Assembly (NCBI RefSeq): GCF_000276665.1
Contig: NW_004955465.1
Location: forward strand, 7,087,283-7,151,282
Direction: 5' to 3'
Length of the DNA: 64,000 nt
Source: Chinchilla lanigera
Taxonomy: Eukaryota > Chordata > Mammalia > Rodentia > Chinchillidae
Shown here piece by piece: positions 1 to 11,960 of the stretch. A model generated the notes under the pieces. It was given only the letters and a program-made list of their open reading frames with translations, had not been told where the DNA came from and made no database searches. The first letter of the stretch is position 1. Every line of letters starts with the position of its first letter. Position numbers and translations under genes: made by a program.

Positions 1-1194
1 TCTTTTTTTTAGTGTAGCTACTAAAACATTTGCAACGACCTGTATGGTTTGCATATTGGGTTTCTTGTAGACAAGCACCTATTTAGGTGAATGGGTGAGG
101 TGGGGGTGGTAAAGTGAACCAGGAAATTGCGGTCCAGTTTATAATAATCTGGAAGTTCATACAGGAGCGCACAAAGGAGGCAGAGGGTCAGGGGAGGAAA
201 CCTACTTCCCCAGGGCCTGTGCACACTGATCTGCTTCATTCCCACGGCAGTGCTTAGGTCACAGAGTGGTCATGGCAGGGAGCAGCGTGCGGTCACATGG
301 GTCTGGAGAGAGACTGAAAAGCTGGTGATTCAGGCAGTGGTGTTTAGAGAGGTACAGGTGGCGTGTGTCCTGCTCCAAGGTGGTCCTGGGATGCAGAGTG
401 GGACACACCATTGACACAGAGTTATTGAGGACCTGGACAAAGGAGGGAGAGAAATAGGGTAAAGAATCTGCTTCCAAGAGGACTCGCTGGTACTTAAGTT
501 CAATTCCACGGATGTTGGTTACTGACTCTGAGGGAGGCAAACTTCTTTCTTAGTGGGAGGAGCTGTGATCACAAGAGAATGGGCTGCACCTTCATTCCTT
601 AATAAAAGTTCTTTCTTCCATTGCTTGACCCCCAGACGTGGGCTCAGGTGAAGGAAAGACGTGGCAAAGTGAGGTAAATACAGCCCCAACTTTCTGGCTG
701 GAGACCAAAAAGGGAAGCTCCAGGGAGTCAGAAAATACTAGCGAGAAGGAAAGAGGAAGAACTCAGGAAAACAACCTCATATAGCAGTTATGAACTGTCA
801 GGCTCACCCCTGAGTCGCCCAGGCATAAATCCAACCCCAAAGAGTATTTGAGAACTGACCCATGGGAAAGATCACAGCCCAGTGTGCAGACTCACCACTG
901 GGGGCCAGACATGTGGGACCCATCTGAATAGCACTGCAAAGACTTTAAGAGTGGTACTGACCCTGAAATCACATCAACAGACAAGGTAGAACTTACAACC
1001 TGAAACCAGTAGGATCTGCTAAACAGAGCAATTTGTCCATCTAAATGAAAATATCAACATTTCCCATAAGGTTTAAATACAACCTAGAGTGTTATACTAT
1101 GCGCAATGCACAAGAAACCTTTCGAAATTAGCCCACAGAGAACCAGGAAAAGTTCAGCTTGTGTAGGGAAATGCTAAGGCAGCAAATGCTAAAG
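1..1194. other. Intergenic DNA, no gene recognised
   Basis: No exon-like segment or strong repeat was identified from 1 to about 800. From about 800 to 1194 the A-rich plus strand may be the diverged 5' part of the L1 fragment that becomes clear at 1195. Confidence 0.4.
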
Positions 1195-1500
1195 CAAGGA
1201 TGTTCCAGATGTTGGAATTATCTGACAAAGATTTTAAAATAGTGATTAAAAAAATACTCCAAGTAGTAAGGGCAAACCCTCTTGAAATGAAGGAAAGATA
1301 CAAAGTCTCAGGGATGAAATAGAAGATACTGTACTAAACAGACAAAAGAATCAAATGAAATTTTAGAAGTGAAAAATACAACAAGCAAAAACTTAGAAAC
1401 TAACTGAATGTGCTCTGTGGAGATGACAGAAAGAAACATCAGTGGGGTTGAGGTTAGTTAAATTGAAGTGACCCAGTGTGAATAACAGAGAGCATACTCA
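1195..1500 (+). mobile_element. Old L1 fragment (5' UTR/ORF1 region)
   Basis: The segment around GATGTTGGAATTATCTGAC and the following A-rich sequence resemble the 5'/ORF1 region of mammalian L1M elements. Frames are broken throughout, so it is inactive. Confidence 0.6.
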
Positions 1501-1576
1501 GCTTTTGATATTGAAAATTGGTTGTACAGCCTGAAAATAGGATTTAGGAAAACATTTAAAAGTATTTTAGCTCCTG

Positions 1577-1660
1577 ACCAGGGGTGTAGCTCAGCAGCAC
1601 AGCGCCTGCCTGGCAAGCACAAGGTTCTGAGTTTGATTCCCAGTACCGAAAAAGAAAATA
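1577..1660 (+). mobile_element. ID-like tRNA-derived SINE
   Basis: The head is GGGGTGTAGCTCAGCAGC (box A-like). It continues through CTGCCTGGCAAGCACAAG and a box B-like GAGTTTGATTCC, then CAGTACCG and an A-rich tail. It is older and more diverged than the copies at 10.8, 22.3 and 40.9 kb. Confidence 0.85.
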
Positions 1661-4224
1661 TTTTAACTCCTATTTAGCATCTCAAGAACCAAGTCTGGGG
1701 GTGGGAAGCTGGTGGTCAGCTCTTAGAACTCCTTCTTAAGTGTAGGGAAGAAGAGGCCTGTACTGGCTATACTGCTTGCTGCTATGGGTAGAACAAAGAG
1801 AGAAGATGCACCCCTTCTCATCCTGGGAGAAAATGAGAGAAAAAGTAGGGAGAAAGAGGCAGGGGAGGGAGCTGGTTTTCTGTCCTTTGTGCTGGAGAGG
1901 GTTGATAATGCCAGGTAGTAGTGTGTGGGAGCTATCTTTACCAGCTTTTGAGAGCTAAACAAATGGTTCTGATTGTTGAAACTTCAGAAATTTTACAAAC
2001 GGACTATTAAATAGAAACATCCTGTGTTTGACACAGTGGGGATAGTAACATGGTAATTGGCAGACCTGTCAAATCCCTACAGAGCCTGCTGTTAAACTGC
2101 CAGCACAGCACTGGAGAACACAAGACTGAGTAGAGGGCGACACATGCTTTCTCTGCTCACTGTTCGGAACATTGAAGAAAGTGCTCTGCAGGGACTTAAC
2201 GGTGTAGGGTGATGCAACGCGGTGGAGTGCTCTGGTTGGACAGAGGTTGAGTCTTCAAAATACTCTTGACCTTACCTTGTTTCTCCCATGGCATAAATAC
2301 TGAATGGTAAGATAGTGAGTCTTCCATGGGGCCACTGGGCCTGAGTCTCTGATTCAGTGAGAGCTAGGAGCAGGCTGAGTCAATGAGACAGAATGACCAC
2401 AGTTTTTGAGGCTCAGACATCATCAGCAGACTGACAGATCCAACAGACACGGTCAAGTCCACTCTACCTTGGTGCCATATTGGCCAAGACAAAGGGCTGA
2501 GGATAGTTAGTCACTGGGTTCCTACATCTCTTCACTTTACCACCATGAAGTCATGAGAGGACCCCTCCCTCATGCACCAGGTACCACCTTGGAGATGGGC
2601 CTAGAGAAAAGGAAATTGAGATACAATTCTTCCAAAAGTGAATAATAAAGGGAGTGCTGAAGTTACTACAATTAAGACTGAAAATCGGTCTGTGCACTAA
2701 TTGTCCTTCCTCTGCCACCTGATAGGTGAAAGCTCAGGAGGGAAGCCAGACCACTTACAGATAGACCCAAACTAAAGGAACTACATTTTTCTCTTCCTCT
2801 CTGCCTGGGAGTGAGAATTTGTGACCCAGCAAGACTGGTAAAATAAATGAGCAGTGTAACTTTTGTTTACTCAGATGTATAATTCATAAAGTTTTTTCTG
2901 TCTAACAATCATTCTTCGCAAACTGAAGTTTGACCTCATTTTTATTTTGCAGATGAAAAAGGATGGAGCTTATGCATTTGAGGAACTTGAAGAGAGAAGG
3001 ACTAACTCTTGGGTACCTCTCCAGGAGGTGGGGTTTTGCTTTCGGGCTGATAAATTCAGAAATTAAAATTTTATCATTTTCCCTGGAATAAGCAGAATCA
3101 GAGGAAGTGACCTAGCTAAATCAAACCCAAGAGAGGACAAATGATAAAACGAGAATGGAGAATGCAGAGATTAGTCACTGTGAAAAATATAACTGCTGGT
3201 GGAGTGAAGTGCTAAAAGTTATTTATGGAATATTCAAGAAGTTTGTTCTAATTTAGTCCAAGAATCTGAGACCCAGAGAAATAAAAAAACACACTCAAAG
3301 ACAGCTATCTTGTCTATAGCAGAGAGGGAGCTCAAAGCCTTGGCCCCTCTCCCATTTTATACAAGAATGATGCCACACAACTGATGGAGACCACTATGAA
3401 GCCGCTCCGAGCCAGACTTAAATTAACCAATTGGCTTTCCACGTTTACTTGTGAGTCTGTCCAAGGACGAGGCTACTTGTCTGGAAATGGGTGGTGGACT
3501 CATAGTAAATGAACCTCTGTGAGTCAGTGATCCCTGCTGAGCCCTGTGATGGCAGATGAAGCCAGAAAGCCTCAAAGGTTAAAACAAGGTCACAACCAAG
3601 GACAGCTGGATCCAACCTCAAGTAGAAAAAGACTGTAGCCTCAGGTATCTCACTCCTGGGTGGATTAACTTAATACCTTACTTAGAGAAGTCTTTGAGTG
3701 GTTCTCTCTCTTCTTAAGTATTCCCCTTTCTTCTTTTGATAACTAAATGAATATGGGCCACTCAGAGAAGGTCGGGGTTTTAGCCCAGTGAGAATCTCGA
3801 ATTCTGTGAGAGGGTTTTGATCCTCCTGGAGCTCTGAAATCACTCATTTTGCCTCTTTTATTTAGCCTTCACTATGTACTCATTTTGGAGATTGTGGACC
3901 TGATCAGCCCACAATAACTAAGGGATATATTAACCCAATACTCAAGTCTTTCCCACCCACTTGCAAGAGAGTCTATGTCACAAATCAAGTCCCAGCTGGA
4001 CCCATGCTTGGTGATTGTGGAATTAGAACAAGACTTTTGCTCCACTTACTGAGCAGGTAGGAATTCTTTTATGGGCTCATTTCTCAGAGACAAATTTTGA
4101 CTCCTCTTTTTCTAAATTTCTCAAAGAAAGACCATTGGGTCTATACTAGGTTCAGAAAAATGTTGATTTAAGGTATGTTAATTTTGAGTTAAATCCTAAG
4201 CCTAACTGCATGGTTGGTGTATGG
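1661..4224. other. Intergenic stretch, nothing recognised
   Basis: No coding exon or clear repeat boundary was seen. The frames at 1723-1962 (-) and 1776-1958 (+) are short overlapping frames without recognisable domains. Confidence 0.4.
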
Positions 4225-4511
4225 CTTGAGGGTCTTAGGAGCTGTAAGAGGTGGAGCCTAGTCACATCCTGGTTAGTTTTGAGGTAGAGTTTTTACAGAG
4301 CCAGCTGGACCCCTCATCATTTTCTGGCTTCTGTCTCCCCACAAGATCTTTCTCCCATCATTGTGAAGTCACTGGCCATGAGGTCCTCACTAGAACTGGG
4401 AAAAAGTTGGTGGCATGTTCTTGTACATTCCAAACAGTGAGCTAAATAAGCTTTTCTCTTTATAAGCACCCAGCCTCACGTATTGTGTTATAGCAACAGA
4501 AAATGAAGACA
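4225..4511 (+). mobile_element. MaLR-type LTR fragment
   Basis: It carries the MaLR LTR signature: GTAAGAGGTGGAGCCTAG, then GAGCTAAATAAGC, then TTTATAAGCACCCAGCCTC and TGTTATAGCAACAGAAAA. It is diverged and truncated at its 5' end. Confidence 0.7.
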
Positions 4512-4611
4512 TCAACATATATTCTTGATTGCATTTAAATATATTCCAAGTTAATTATTAACAACAACATGATTATTATCATAATTGCTCCTTTGTTGAG
4601 CTTTTTGTATC

Positions 4612-4664
4612 TATCACCTATCTGTCTATCATCTATCATCTATCATCTATCTATCATCTCAAGT
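4612..4664 (+). repeat. Imperfect TATC/ATC microsatellite
   Basis: These are interspersed TATC and CATC units (TCTATCATCTATCATCTATC). Confidence 0.85.
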
Positions 4665-5571
4665 GTTGTGCTGAGCTATTATAGGCTCTATGTTTTTACC
4701 CACAGACTTGTAGATTGACTTTTAGGGTATAGCATTTTCCACTCTCAGAACCTGGTCTTTACCCTCGGACCATCTATGTATCTATGCAACTGTCTGGGTG
4801 GCACTGGGGACTCCACATGTCTGCCCCTTAGGAGGCCTCTGAGGGCCTGAAGAACTCTTGGGATGGCGCTCAGCTCGGTCAGGCTGCACCTGCTTCCTTA
4901 CAGGGATGTGAGTCTCCTGGGTTGTGAACGAACCTGATGTGCTGCTTTAGTGAGACTTGAGTCCTTGCTTTCAACAAGGAGCAGGACAGGATAGAGGCAC
5001 TGACTAAAAATTGGGAATGTTTCAGGGAAATTTAATTTTGTAGGGATGCACACATAATGCAGAGAACTGCAGGTAAGCCACCTGGATTTATGGGGTAAAC
5101 CTTAAGATTGGAGCCCTATGGGTCTCTGGCATGTCACCTTGCATATCCAGATGCAGGTAAGGGGTGGATTGATGGGAGAGAAAAACTACAGCAAAAGATA
5201 CAGGGGACACTGCCGAGCTTTCACAGAGCTACTGGGAAGCTGACTGCAGGTGGAGACCTACAAGCGGAAAGTGACAGAGGAAAAAGGAAGAGCACTTACT
5301 TGAATTCCAAGGCAGAGTAAGGCATGTTGAGGACAAGCTGGCGTTTTTTCATGACCTCTATCTCATCTGGTTATTTTGCTCAATGTAGATTTTAGGAATA
5401 AAAGAGTGATAAAAGCCAAGAATTCACTAAAAGAAACTCTACCTCATCAAAGTGTCCCCTTTTAGTATTTCTGTTTTATTTATTAATCCATTATTGAAAG
5501 AAAAAGTGCACAAGGAATTTTTATTTTTTCATTTTAAAGAGCAGATATTGGCACCATGCTATCCAGCTTCT
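4665..5571. other. Intergenic stretch, nothing recognised
   Basis: No exon or clear repeat was seen. The plus-strand frame 5108-5320 has no recognisable domain. Confidence 0.4.
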
Positions 5572-5657
5572 ATTAACATGGGCTAAAGAAACATCTTTCT
5601 TTGTAAATTTCCAAGTCTCAGGTATTCTGTTATAGCAACAGAAAACAGACTAAGACG
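5572..5657 (+). mobile_element. MaLR LTR 3' end fragment
   Basis: The 3' terminal signature is AAGTCTCAGGTATTCTGT followed by TATAGCAACAGAAAACAGAC and TAAGA. Confidence 0.65.
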
Positions 5658-6375
5658 TGCAGTGTCCTATGGTCACATTTGTTCTTTATTTGTTATTTCC
5701 TGTCAAACTGGGAGGTTCCTGAGAGCAGACATGGCTCATGCTATATCGCTGACTTTGCTCAGATTGTACTTGTGACTGCCTCCCAAGACTTCACGCACAA
5801 AGCTTAAAGGACACTCAGCAAGGAATCCATAGTGAATGGGTTGCACTCCACAGCACGGAGGGGACAGTGGGTGGACCTACCTGGGCGTGGGTGCCATGCT
5901 GTCTCCTGAATACACACAGGGAATAAGTGAGGTCCTGCCTTCAGGCACTGGGACAGATCTCTAGAGTGGAGAAAGGGATGGACACTTCACATACACACAC
6001 TGGTCTCGTGCTTTATCAAAATCACAGTGCTGTTAGGAGCACATCTACTTCAAAGACTCTGACCGGGTACTGACTTCAATCATGGTAAATGGGGAATTTA
6101 ACCTCTTTCAATCTCATTTAAAAATAAAAGTTTTAAATGGGGACAATATTCTTCATAGAGTACTGATGAACTAATTTATGAGAAAATACCTATTATAGTG
6201 TCTTAAAAGAAGGCTGTGATAAACATTTAAGGATGGAATAAATGGAATAAGCCACTTCAGAGTCAAGGCATCCAAGGTTGTGGATTCTCACTGAAGTGCT
6301 ACATTATTCTTTTTCCAGTCCTTCTGAGGTATTTGTTTGGACCAGTTTTTTTTGCTAGCATTGAGTAAGAGCTCT

Positions 6376-6700
6376 GTATTAGCTAGCTTTCCTGTTATTG
6401 GACACAATACTCAACACCCACAGCTTAAAGGAGGAGAGGGTCAACTTGGCTCACTGTTCAAGGGAATTCAGTCTTGGTCGACTGGCTCCAGGGCAGAAAC
6501 ATCATGGAGGAAGGGTGTGGTGGAACAAAGCTGCTTAGTTCACAATGGCCAGGAGGCAGAGCAGGGGGACAGCATCAAAGGTGAGGTGGTGGGGCAGGGA
6601 GGGACCAGACAGAGAGCCCAAGGCCATGGCTCCATGACACGGACACATCTACCAGTATCCTCCACCAGTCCTCTGAGCAGATTCTAAAGCCAGTTAGGTT
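6376..6700 (-). mobile_element. MaLR/ORR1-type LTR
   Basis: This is the reverse-oriented LTR of a family seen six more times in the window. From the left it reads the inverted 3' end, CACCCACAGCTTAAAGGAGG and TCAACTTGGCTCAC, then the shared internal block AGGGTGTGGTGGAACAAAGC. The plus-strand 116-codon frame at 6337-6687 is an accidental frame across it. Confidence 0.7.
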
Positions 6701-7164
6701 GACACCACCCTAAGAGCCCCGGGCTCCCTCTTCCTTCCTGAGAGCAAGAGCAACACCATTTTAGTATTTTACTCTACTGAACCCAAAGGAGCCAAGATCT
6801 TTACTCTGTATTTCTCTGATAAGAGATACCTTCCTGTTTCATTGAGAACTTGCGTCTGTTCCTGGCCTGTTAAAGGGACTGTTTTGCTCTTACAAAGAGC
6901 AAAACATTTTGAGAAAATTTAAAGAATGCTTTTGAACATGTTTTTATTATAGTGTCAACGTCTGCCAACATTTTAGGATCAAAGAAATTAGAATAAACTT
7001 ATACAATAGTGAACATTATGTTATAAAAAAAATAACAAATATGAAACATTCATGGATCTATTTTCTTTTTCTTGCCAGCTAAGGAATAAACTATTTCCTA
7101 TTTTTTTCAATTAAATTAAATTTAAATATTTTAATTTTAAGTATTTCACATGCTGGTAAGATAT

Positions 7165-7250
7165 GTAAACCATAAAATTTACCCGCTTAGCCATTTTAAA
7201 CATTTACAGTGCTGAATAACTATCACCAATGTCTATGTCCAGAACTTTTT
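7165..7250 (-). mobile_element. Old L1 3' UTR relic
   Basis: AAAATTTACCCGCTTAGCCA and TCCAGAACTTTTTA match the common antisense 3' UTR of mammalian L1M elements. A related relic lies at 61561-61690. Confidence 0.5.
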
Positions 7251-7454
7251 ATTTTTTAAAATTTACCTTTTAGTTTTTAAGACATGAACTGCATCAGTGA
7301 ATTTAGAGCCCACGTTTTCTTCTTGCCCTTATAAAAATTGTTGTAATATTTTATATGAGTATCATGTGCTGATTTTAAGTCATGTGATTAAAATACCTCT
7401 AAGGTAGAAAGGAAGGGAAGAGAAAATAATATTTATTATTTCTTCTGAGCCCTG

Positions 7455-7595
7455 TGTGATACGTATTTCACACATGCTCTGAGGCAGACACTGTTGGCCT
7501 GTTTTATAGATCAACAAACCAAGGCCAAGAAGAATTAAGTAGCCAGGATGTGGCAGAGCTGAGACTCACCCACTCCTTGTTGTTCAATGACAACC
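7455..7595 (-). mobile_element. MIR SINE
   Basis: The inverted MIR core is visible: TTTTATAGATCAACAAACCA, then GTAGCCAGGATGTGGCAGAG and GCTGAGACTCACCC. An L1 has inserted into its right flank. Confidence 0.6.
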
Positions 7596-7610
7596 GTGCT
7601 CCCAAGTTTT

Positions 7611-8257
7611 TAAAAAAATTATTTCAGTTTTTAGTTTTGATTAGTACATATTTGCATTACATAATGGTTACATCCCTTGTGTGGAGTTGGTCCATGTACA
7701 TAATACATCTGAATTCTTTCTTTGTCCCCTTCCCCTCCTTTCCTGACTCCCTCTATCTCTTGGTTTCCTTCCCATTTGAAAAAGATCTATCTTCCTATTT
7801 TCCGTTATTGCTTTTCTGTTATTCCTTTCATATTTCTTTTTGTGTTTTGGGTTTCTCATATAAGAGAAACCATACAATGTTTTTTTTTTTTTTCCACACA
7901 ATGTTTAAGAATGTGTGTCTGATTTATTTCACTTACTATGGTTGCAAGGTGCATCCATTTTGCTACAAATGACTCAAGTTTAACCTCCTTTATAGCAGAG
8001 TAGTACTCCGCTGCATGTAAATATCACAGTTTCATTATCCATTCATCTGTTGATGAGCATATAGGCTGCGTCCAAGGTTTAGTTACTATGAGTTGTACTG
8101 CTATAAACATGAGTGTGCATGTAACATTGTAACAGGGTGTCTTTAACTCTTTTGGGAAGATACCTAGAAGGGCAATAGCTGGGTCAAATGGTATGTCTAG
8201 TTTTACCTTTTTGAGGACTCTCCAGACTGATTTCCACAGTGGTTGCACTAGTTTACT
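7611..8257 (-). mobile_element. 5'-truncated L1 (3' UTR and ORF2 C-terminus)
   Basis: This is a minus-oriented L1. Its antisense 3' UTR runs from 7611, and the ORF2 C-terminal coding part occupies roughly 8024-8257 with residues such as PFDPAIALLGIFPKE and TDEWI. It is flanked by a 23-bp target-site duplication at 7588-7610 and 8258-8280 (20 of 23 identical). The frame is short and broken, so it is inactive. Confidence 0.88.
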
Positions 8258-8695
8258 TGACAACCATGTTTCCAAGTTTTGATGACTATAAGCAAAGAAA
8301 GCAAGTGGGAAATGGAAGGAGAGAAGAAGAGAAAGGGAGAAAGGAATTAAGAATGAAATACATGGGTTAGATGTGAACTTTAGGACTGTGAGGTCAGGAG
8401 TTACTGAAAGGTGTTTCCAAAGACAGCATGGATTTTAGTCTCTTGAGGATTTCATGAACTCAGTTTCCAGTTTTTCTCCTACTTACTGATATACTTTTGC
8501 CTGAAGGGCTTTCTGTGGCATTTCTGTAATCTGTGGTCGCATTAATGTATCCTCATTGTTACCCACCTTTGTGAAATAGTGACAGTGAGGACCATGTGAG
8601 GAAGGGACAGACAGACAGCTGTGTCAGTCAGTACTACAGCAGAGGGGATCGTATCCTGTCTGATGTTGCTCCTGGAAACTGCTGTTGTGCCCAGA

Positions 8696-8776
8696 ATATC
8701 CGATCTGAGCAATAGGGCCTGGAAATGGGAGGCCGGAAGGAAGCAGATGGCTTCTTCAACCCTACGAGGACAGTGG
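8696..8776 (-). repeat. Unidentified repeat, copy 1
   Basis: This segment (GATCTGAGCAATAGGGCCTG through ACGAGGACAGTG) recurs at 9657-9738 at about 75-80% identity by eye. The minus-strand frames over both copies give similar peptides (VLVGLKKPSASF versus VLIGFEKPSTSC). I do not recognise the family. The strand is taken from those frames and is not established. Confidence 0.55.
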
Positions 8777-8949
8777 CTTTACAAGCCTCACCCTCCACAG
8801 AGAGCAAGTGCAGACTCATGCCTTGTTTCCACTGAATCCTGGTCCTGACCCTGGGGTTTCTTCTCAGGAAGACCTAGTTAGAGTGATTGATATCATGATG
8901 GTATCAAGCGACCGTTAAGCAGTCTGTGTAATCATTTTACCTGGATCCC

Positions 8950-9035
8950 ATCCCAAATGACAGGCAGGCACAGGCTCTGTCACTACCCTTATTTAACAGC
9001 TAAGGAGACAGAGGTCATGTATCCCTAGGTCCATC
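8950..9035 (-). mobile_element. Possible MIR relic
   Basis: GTCACTACCCTTATTTAACA and AGCTAAGGAGACAGAGG resemble the inverted MIR core. It is weak. Confidence 0.4.
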
Positions 9036-9656
9036 TGTGTCCAAGTCCTTGCTTGTCCCCACCACGGGGCACTGGCTGTTTGTGGTGGAGGCCCACAGGC
9101 ATGGGTACCAAACACGGCTTCATGATCAGCACCTGTAGTATCTCATCATTGTGATCTCCTAATGTTACATCAAAAGGGAATTAAACTACCCACTTCATGG
9201 ATTACTATGTGGGTTAAGTAAATTTACCTGCCTCAAAAATGTTGGCCAGATCACAGGTGCATATTATGGGTTGAATTATGTCCTCCTGTTGGCTCCCAGG
9301 TTCCTTGTGTCCTCCTAGAGGAGACCGGTAAGTCAGCAGGCCAGTACAGTAGAAAGTGAAGCATGTCATGCCATGGTCAAGGCAAGATCAGGAGGCTTTG
9401 AGAGTCCCAAGAGGGGCTTTTAACCCAGACTGGAAGGGAAGCTTCCCGGAAGAAGTGATGTTCCAAAAATGATAGAATGAAATATTTTTTGTGAGGGAGC
9501 AAAGATGTTACAGATGAGGGGAGTTAAAGACATTTTTAAAATAATGGAACAAATCTGTTCTACATAAATACGAAAAATGACAGAAGAGGCCGCAAGATTA
9601 GAAGGGAAGCTGATGTGTTTCACTCAACAATTTTGCTTCCAGAATAACTCTGAGCT

Positions 9657-9738
9657 GAGATCCCATCTGAGCAACAGGACCTGGAGGTGGGAGACTGACA
9701 GGAAGTAGATGGCTTCTCAAAACCTATGAGGACAGTGT
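9657..9738 (-). repeat. Unidentified repeat, copy 2
   Basis: This is the partner of 8696-8776 in direct orientation about 960 bases away, reading CATCTGAGCAACAGGACCTG through ATGAGGACAGTG. It may be two copies of one dispersed repeat or a local duplication. Confidence 0.55.
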
Positions 9739-9849
9739 TATTAAATTTGGGGGCTGGTGGTTGGTGGTAAGTTAGGGGTGAGACAGGATGGAGTGACAAT
9801 GAGACCGGGGACATCAATCTGCAGGAAGACTTATATCTTCTTAAAGCAG

Positions 9850-10808
9850 AAATCAACTTTATTCAGTTCTCTTTCTTCAACATGTGCCATGTGGCAGAAG
9901 ATTTCAAGGCTTGAGTTGGGTTGCTGGATGAGGTTTTATAGGCTGGGGACTGCTCTGGAACTTCTGGCCAGAGGAGAGTAGGGACTGAACTCCAGCATTT
10001 GCCATTTCCCAAGCTGTGTGTTGTGGTGTATCTCTTTTCTCTTCTCTTTTCTTAATGCTCAAATTATATGCTTGCCAAATTATATTCCACCAACTCCTGT
10101 TCTAATATACACAAAGACACCATCTCTGTTGGTGAGGATTCTGAGCAGAGTCTTGAGTCTGGTTGAGTGAAAAGCATTGCTTAACTGAAACAAAGGCCAT
10201 GCTACACATTGGAAGGGTGCCTAGGGCTTCTTGTGATACAGTGAGAGTCTATTGTATAGCATCTCTAATGCTTCTTCCATCCCATTAGCTAAATCACTAC
10301 CTCCTAGTCTCCTTGCTCACCTAAACCTTATGTGGCTTTTGAGTCATGTACCTGAGTCAAGGCTGTATTTGTTTTTGTTTTTGTTGTTTTTGTTTGTAGA
10401 ACCTATGAAGTCAGGAACACAATAAAGCTACGTAGATGGTGATGTAAATGGATAGGCTTTAGGGGCTGGGGTTGAGTTTCAGCCCCAAATATGCCCAGAC
10501 CATAGTTTCTAAGGCTTACAGGCAGGAGGAGAGGGAAGAAGGGCTCTATCTGTAATGGGAACAATGCATCCTGTCTGAGAGCAGAGGGAAAATAATGCTT
10601 TGGGGATAGTGTGAGTGCTACAAGGAGATCCAAGTGGACATCCAGATGATGGGAGGGGTGGGTGTGCTAGAGAAGGAGCTGGGGTGGAGTTCTGAGGAAG
10701 GAAATGGAATTCTCATTCTAGCCTTGCTCCAAAAGAAGAAGGGAAATCCTGTTTGACAGGGAAAGTTGGATTTCTGATGTGCCAGTAGTGGGTTCATGTG
10801 AAGACTCT
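9850..10808. other. Intergenic stretch, nothing recognised
   Basis: No exon or clear repeat was seen. A short TTTTTG-rich run lies at 10368-10398. Confidence 0.4.
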
Positions 10809-10825
10809 CGAACATTAATAATTTA

Positions 10826-10939
10826 TTTTTTTTTTTTTTTAGTTTTTTTTTTTTGGTTTTTCTCCGGTACCAGGAACCGAACTCACGACCTTGCGCTTGC
10901 CAGGCAAGCGCTTTTGCCGCTGAGCTAAATCCCCAGCCC
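10826..10939 (-). mobile_element. Young ID-like SINE (GGTACCGG type)
   Basis: From left to right this is the inverted copy: T-rich tail, TCTCCGGTACCAGGAACC, box B complement, CTTGCGCTTGCCAGGCAAGC, box A complement, then CCCCAGCCCC. A perfect 17-bp target duplication flanks it at 10809-10825 and 10940-10956, indicating a recent insertion. Confidence 0.95.
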
Positions 10940-11489
10940 CGAACATTAATAATTTAATTAAACACCATGGACTTGAAACCTCACAGGCGTATTACAGACT
11001 GTCTTTAGGCTCTCTTTACTTCCAGCCTGGTTATTTCTGTAGGCCTCATACCAGCTCAAGTTCCCAAGATCTTGAAGCCCCTGGAAGGCAGAACCTCACT
11101 GGCACTGTGTGTATTGGAGGAGCATGGGACCCATGCACAGACCCAGCTTGTTCTCCCTTTCCTGTGTGCTGATCCCCCCCTCCAGTTTCATGGAACAAGC
11201 CTTCTGTGTCCTATCTTCTGGGTCTTGTGTCACCTGCAAGTGCTTGAGGTGCCCTGGTGTCTCTCTAATTCCTTGTGAAGTCAGCTCCAGCTTTAGCTTC
11301 TTTCTCCTCATGATTGTGTTACAAATCTGAGGGGCTGGGAGTGGGGACCCCTGGGTGTTTCATTCTGCCTCTGCCCAGGAACCTACACAATAGGATACCC
11401 ACATCATCACTTCCATGCTGAAAATATTTAGAGAGCACAGTACAGTGCCTTTTGCTAAGGTAAGAGGTGGGAGATTAGGGCATGGCAAA

Positions 11490-11960
11490 ATGGCTGGGGA
11501 AGTGGGCCTGACCTGTCAAACAGGGTTGTAGGACACAGGCATCGAAAACTTCCCAAAGCCCTGCACCTGGAACCAATCAAAGAATGCTGTCTTTTATTCT
11601 TTGCATGAGAAATTGAGCAGGTTTTTGATTGGACAGCCTAGATCTGACATCAGCCTGAGGAGTAGGGGACACAAAAGATAGCGGCCATTTTCCTCATGCC
11701 CACTGTGCTTTGTCATTTACAGTGGTCTGCTCTCACCCAGAAGAGTGTCCTCTGGGTCCACACTTGCTCTGCAAAGTGTTTTTTTCTATCTTTAATAAAT
11801 GTAAATCTTCATTGTCTTTTGTGCTTGTTTTATTTCTTTGTTCAGGACAAGAACCTGGAAAAGATCTTTTGAATGAGTCCTCAGAACTGCAGAACCTAGT
11901 AACAGCTTCAGTTGTATTCAAAAGTTGTGCTTAATTTAATAACGTCTTTTTTTAGGACTC
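11490..11960 (+). mobile_element. Possible ERV class I solo LTR
   Basis: The stretch has a promoter-like CCAATCAAAG at about 11574 and ATTGGACAG at about 11629. It is followed by GCGGCCATTTTCC, an AATAAA signal at about 11793 and a GT-rich tail (TGTCTTTTGTGCTTG). This order resembles a U3-R-U5 layout. It is inferred from motif order only and no matching partner LTR lies in the window. Confidence 0.4.

Noticed and set aside
4251..4445. 64-codon plus-strand ORF
   Set aside because: It lies within a MaLR LTR.
7668..7972. ORFs on both strands (140 and 77 codons) with hydrophobic or basic runs
   Set aside because: They are translations of the L1 3' UTR and its T-rich sequence.
10860..10940. tRNA-like boxes A and B suggesting tRNA genes
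   Set aside because: All such copies are SINEs with A-tails and target duplications, and lack an intact cloverleaf.
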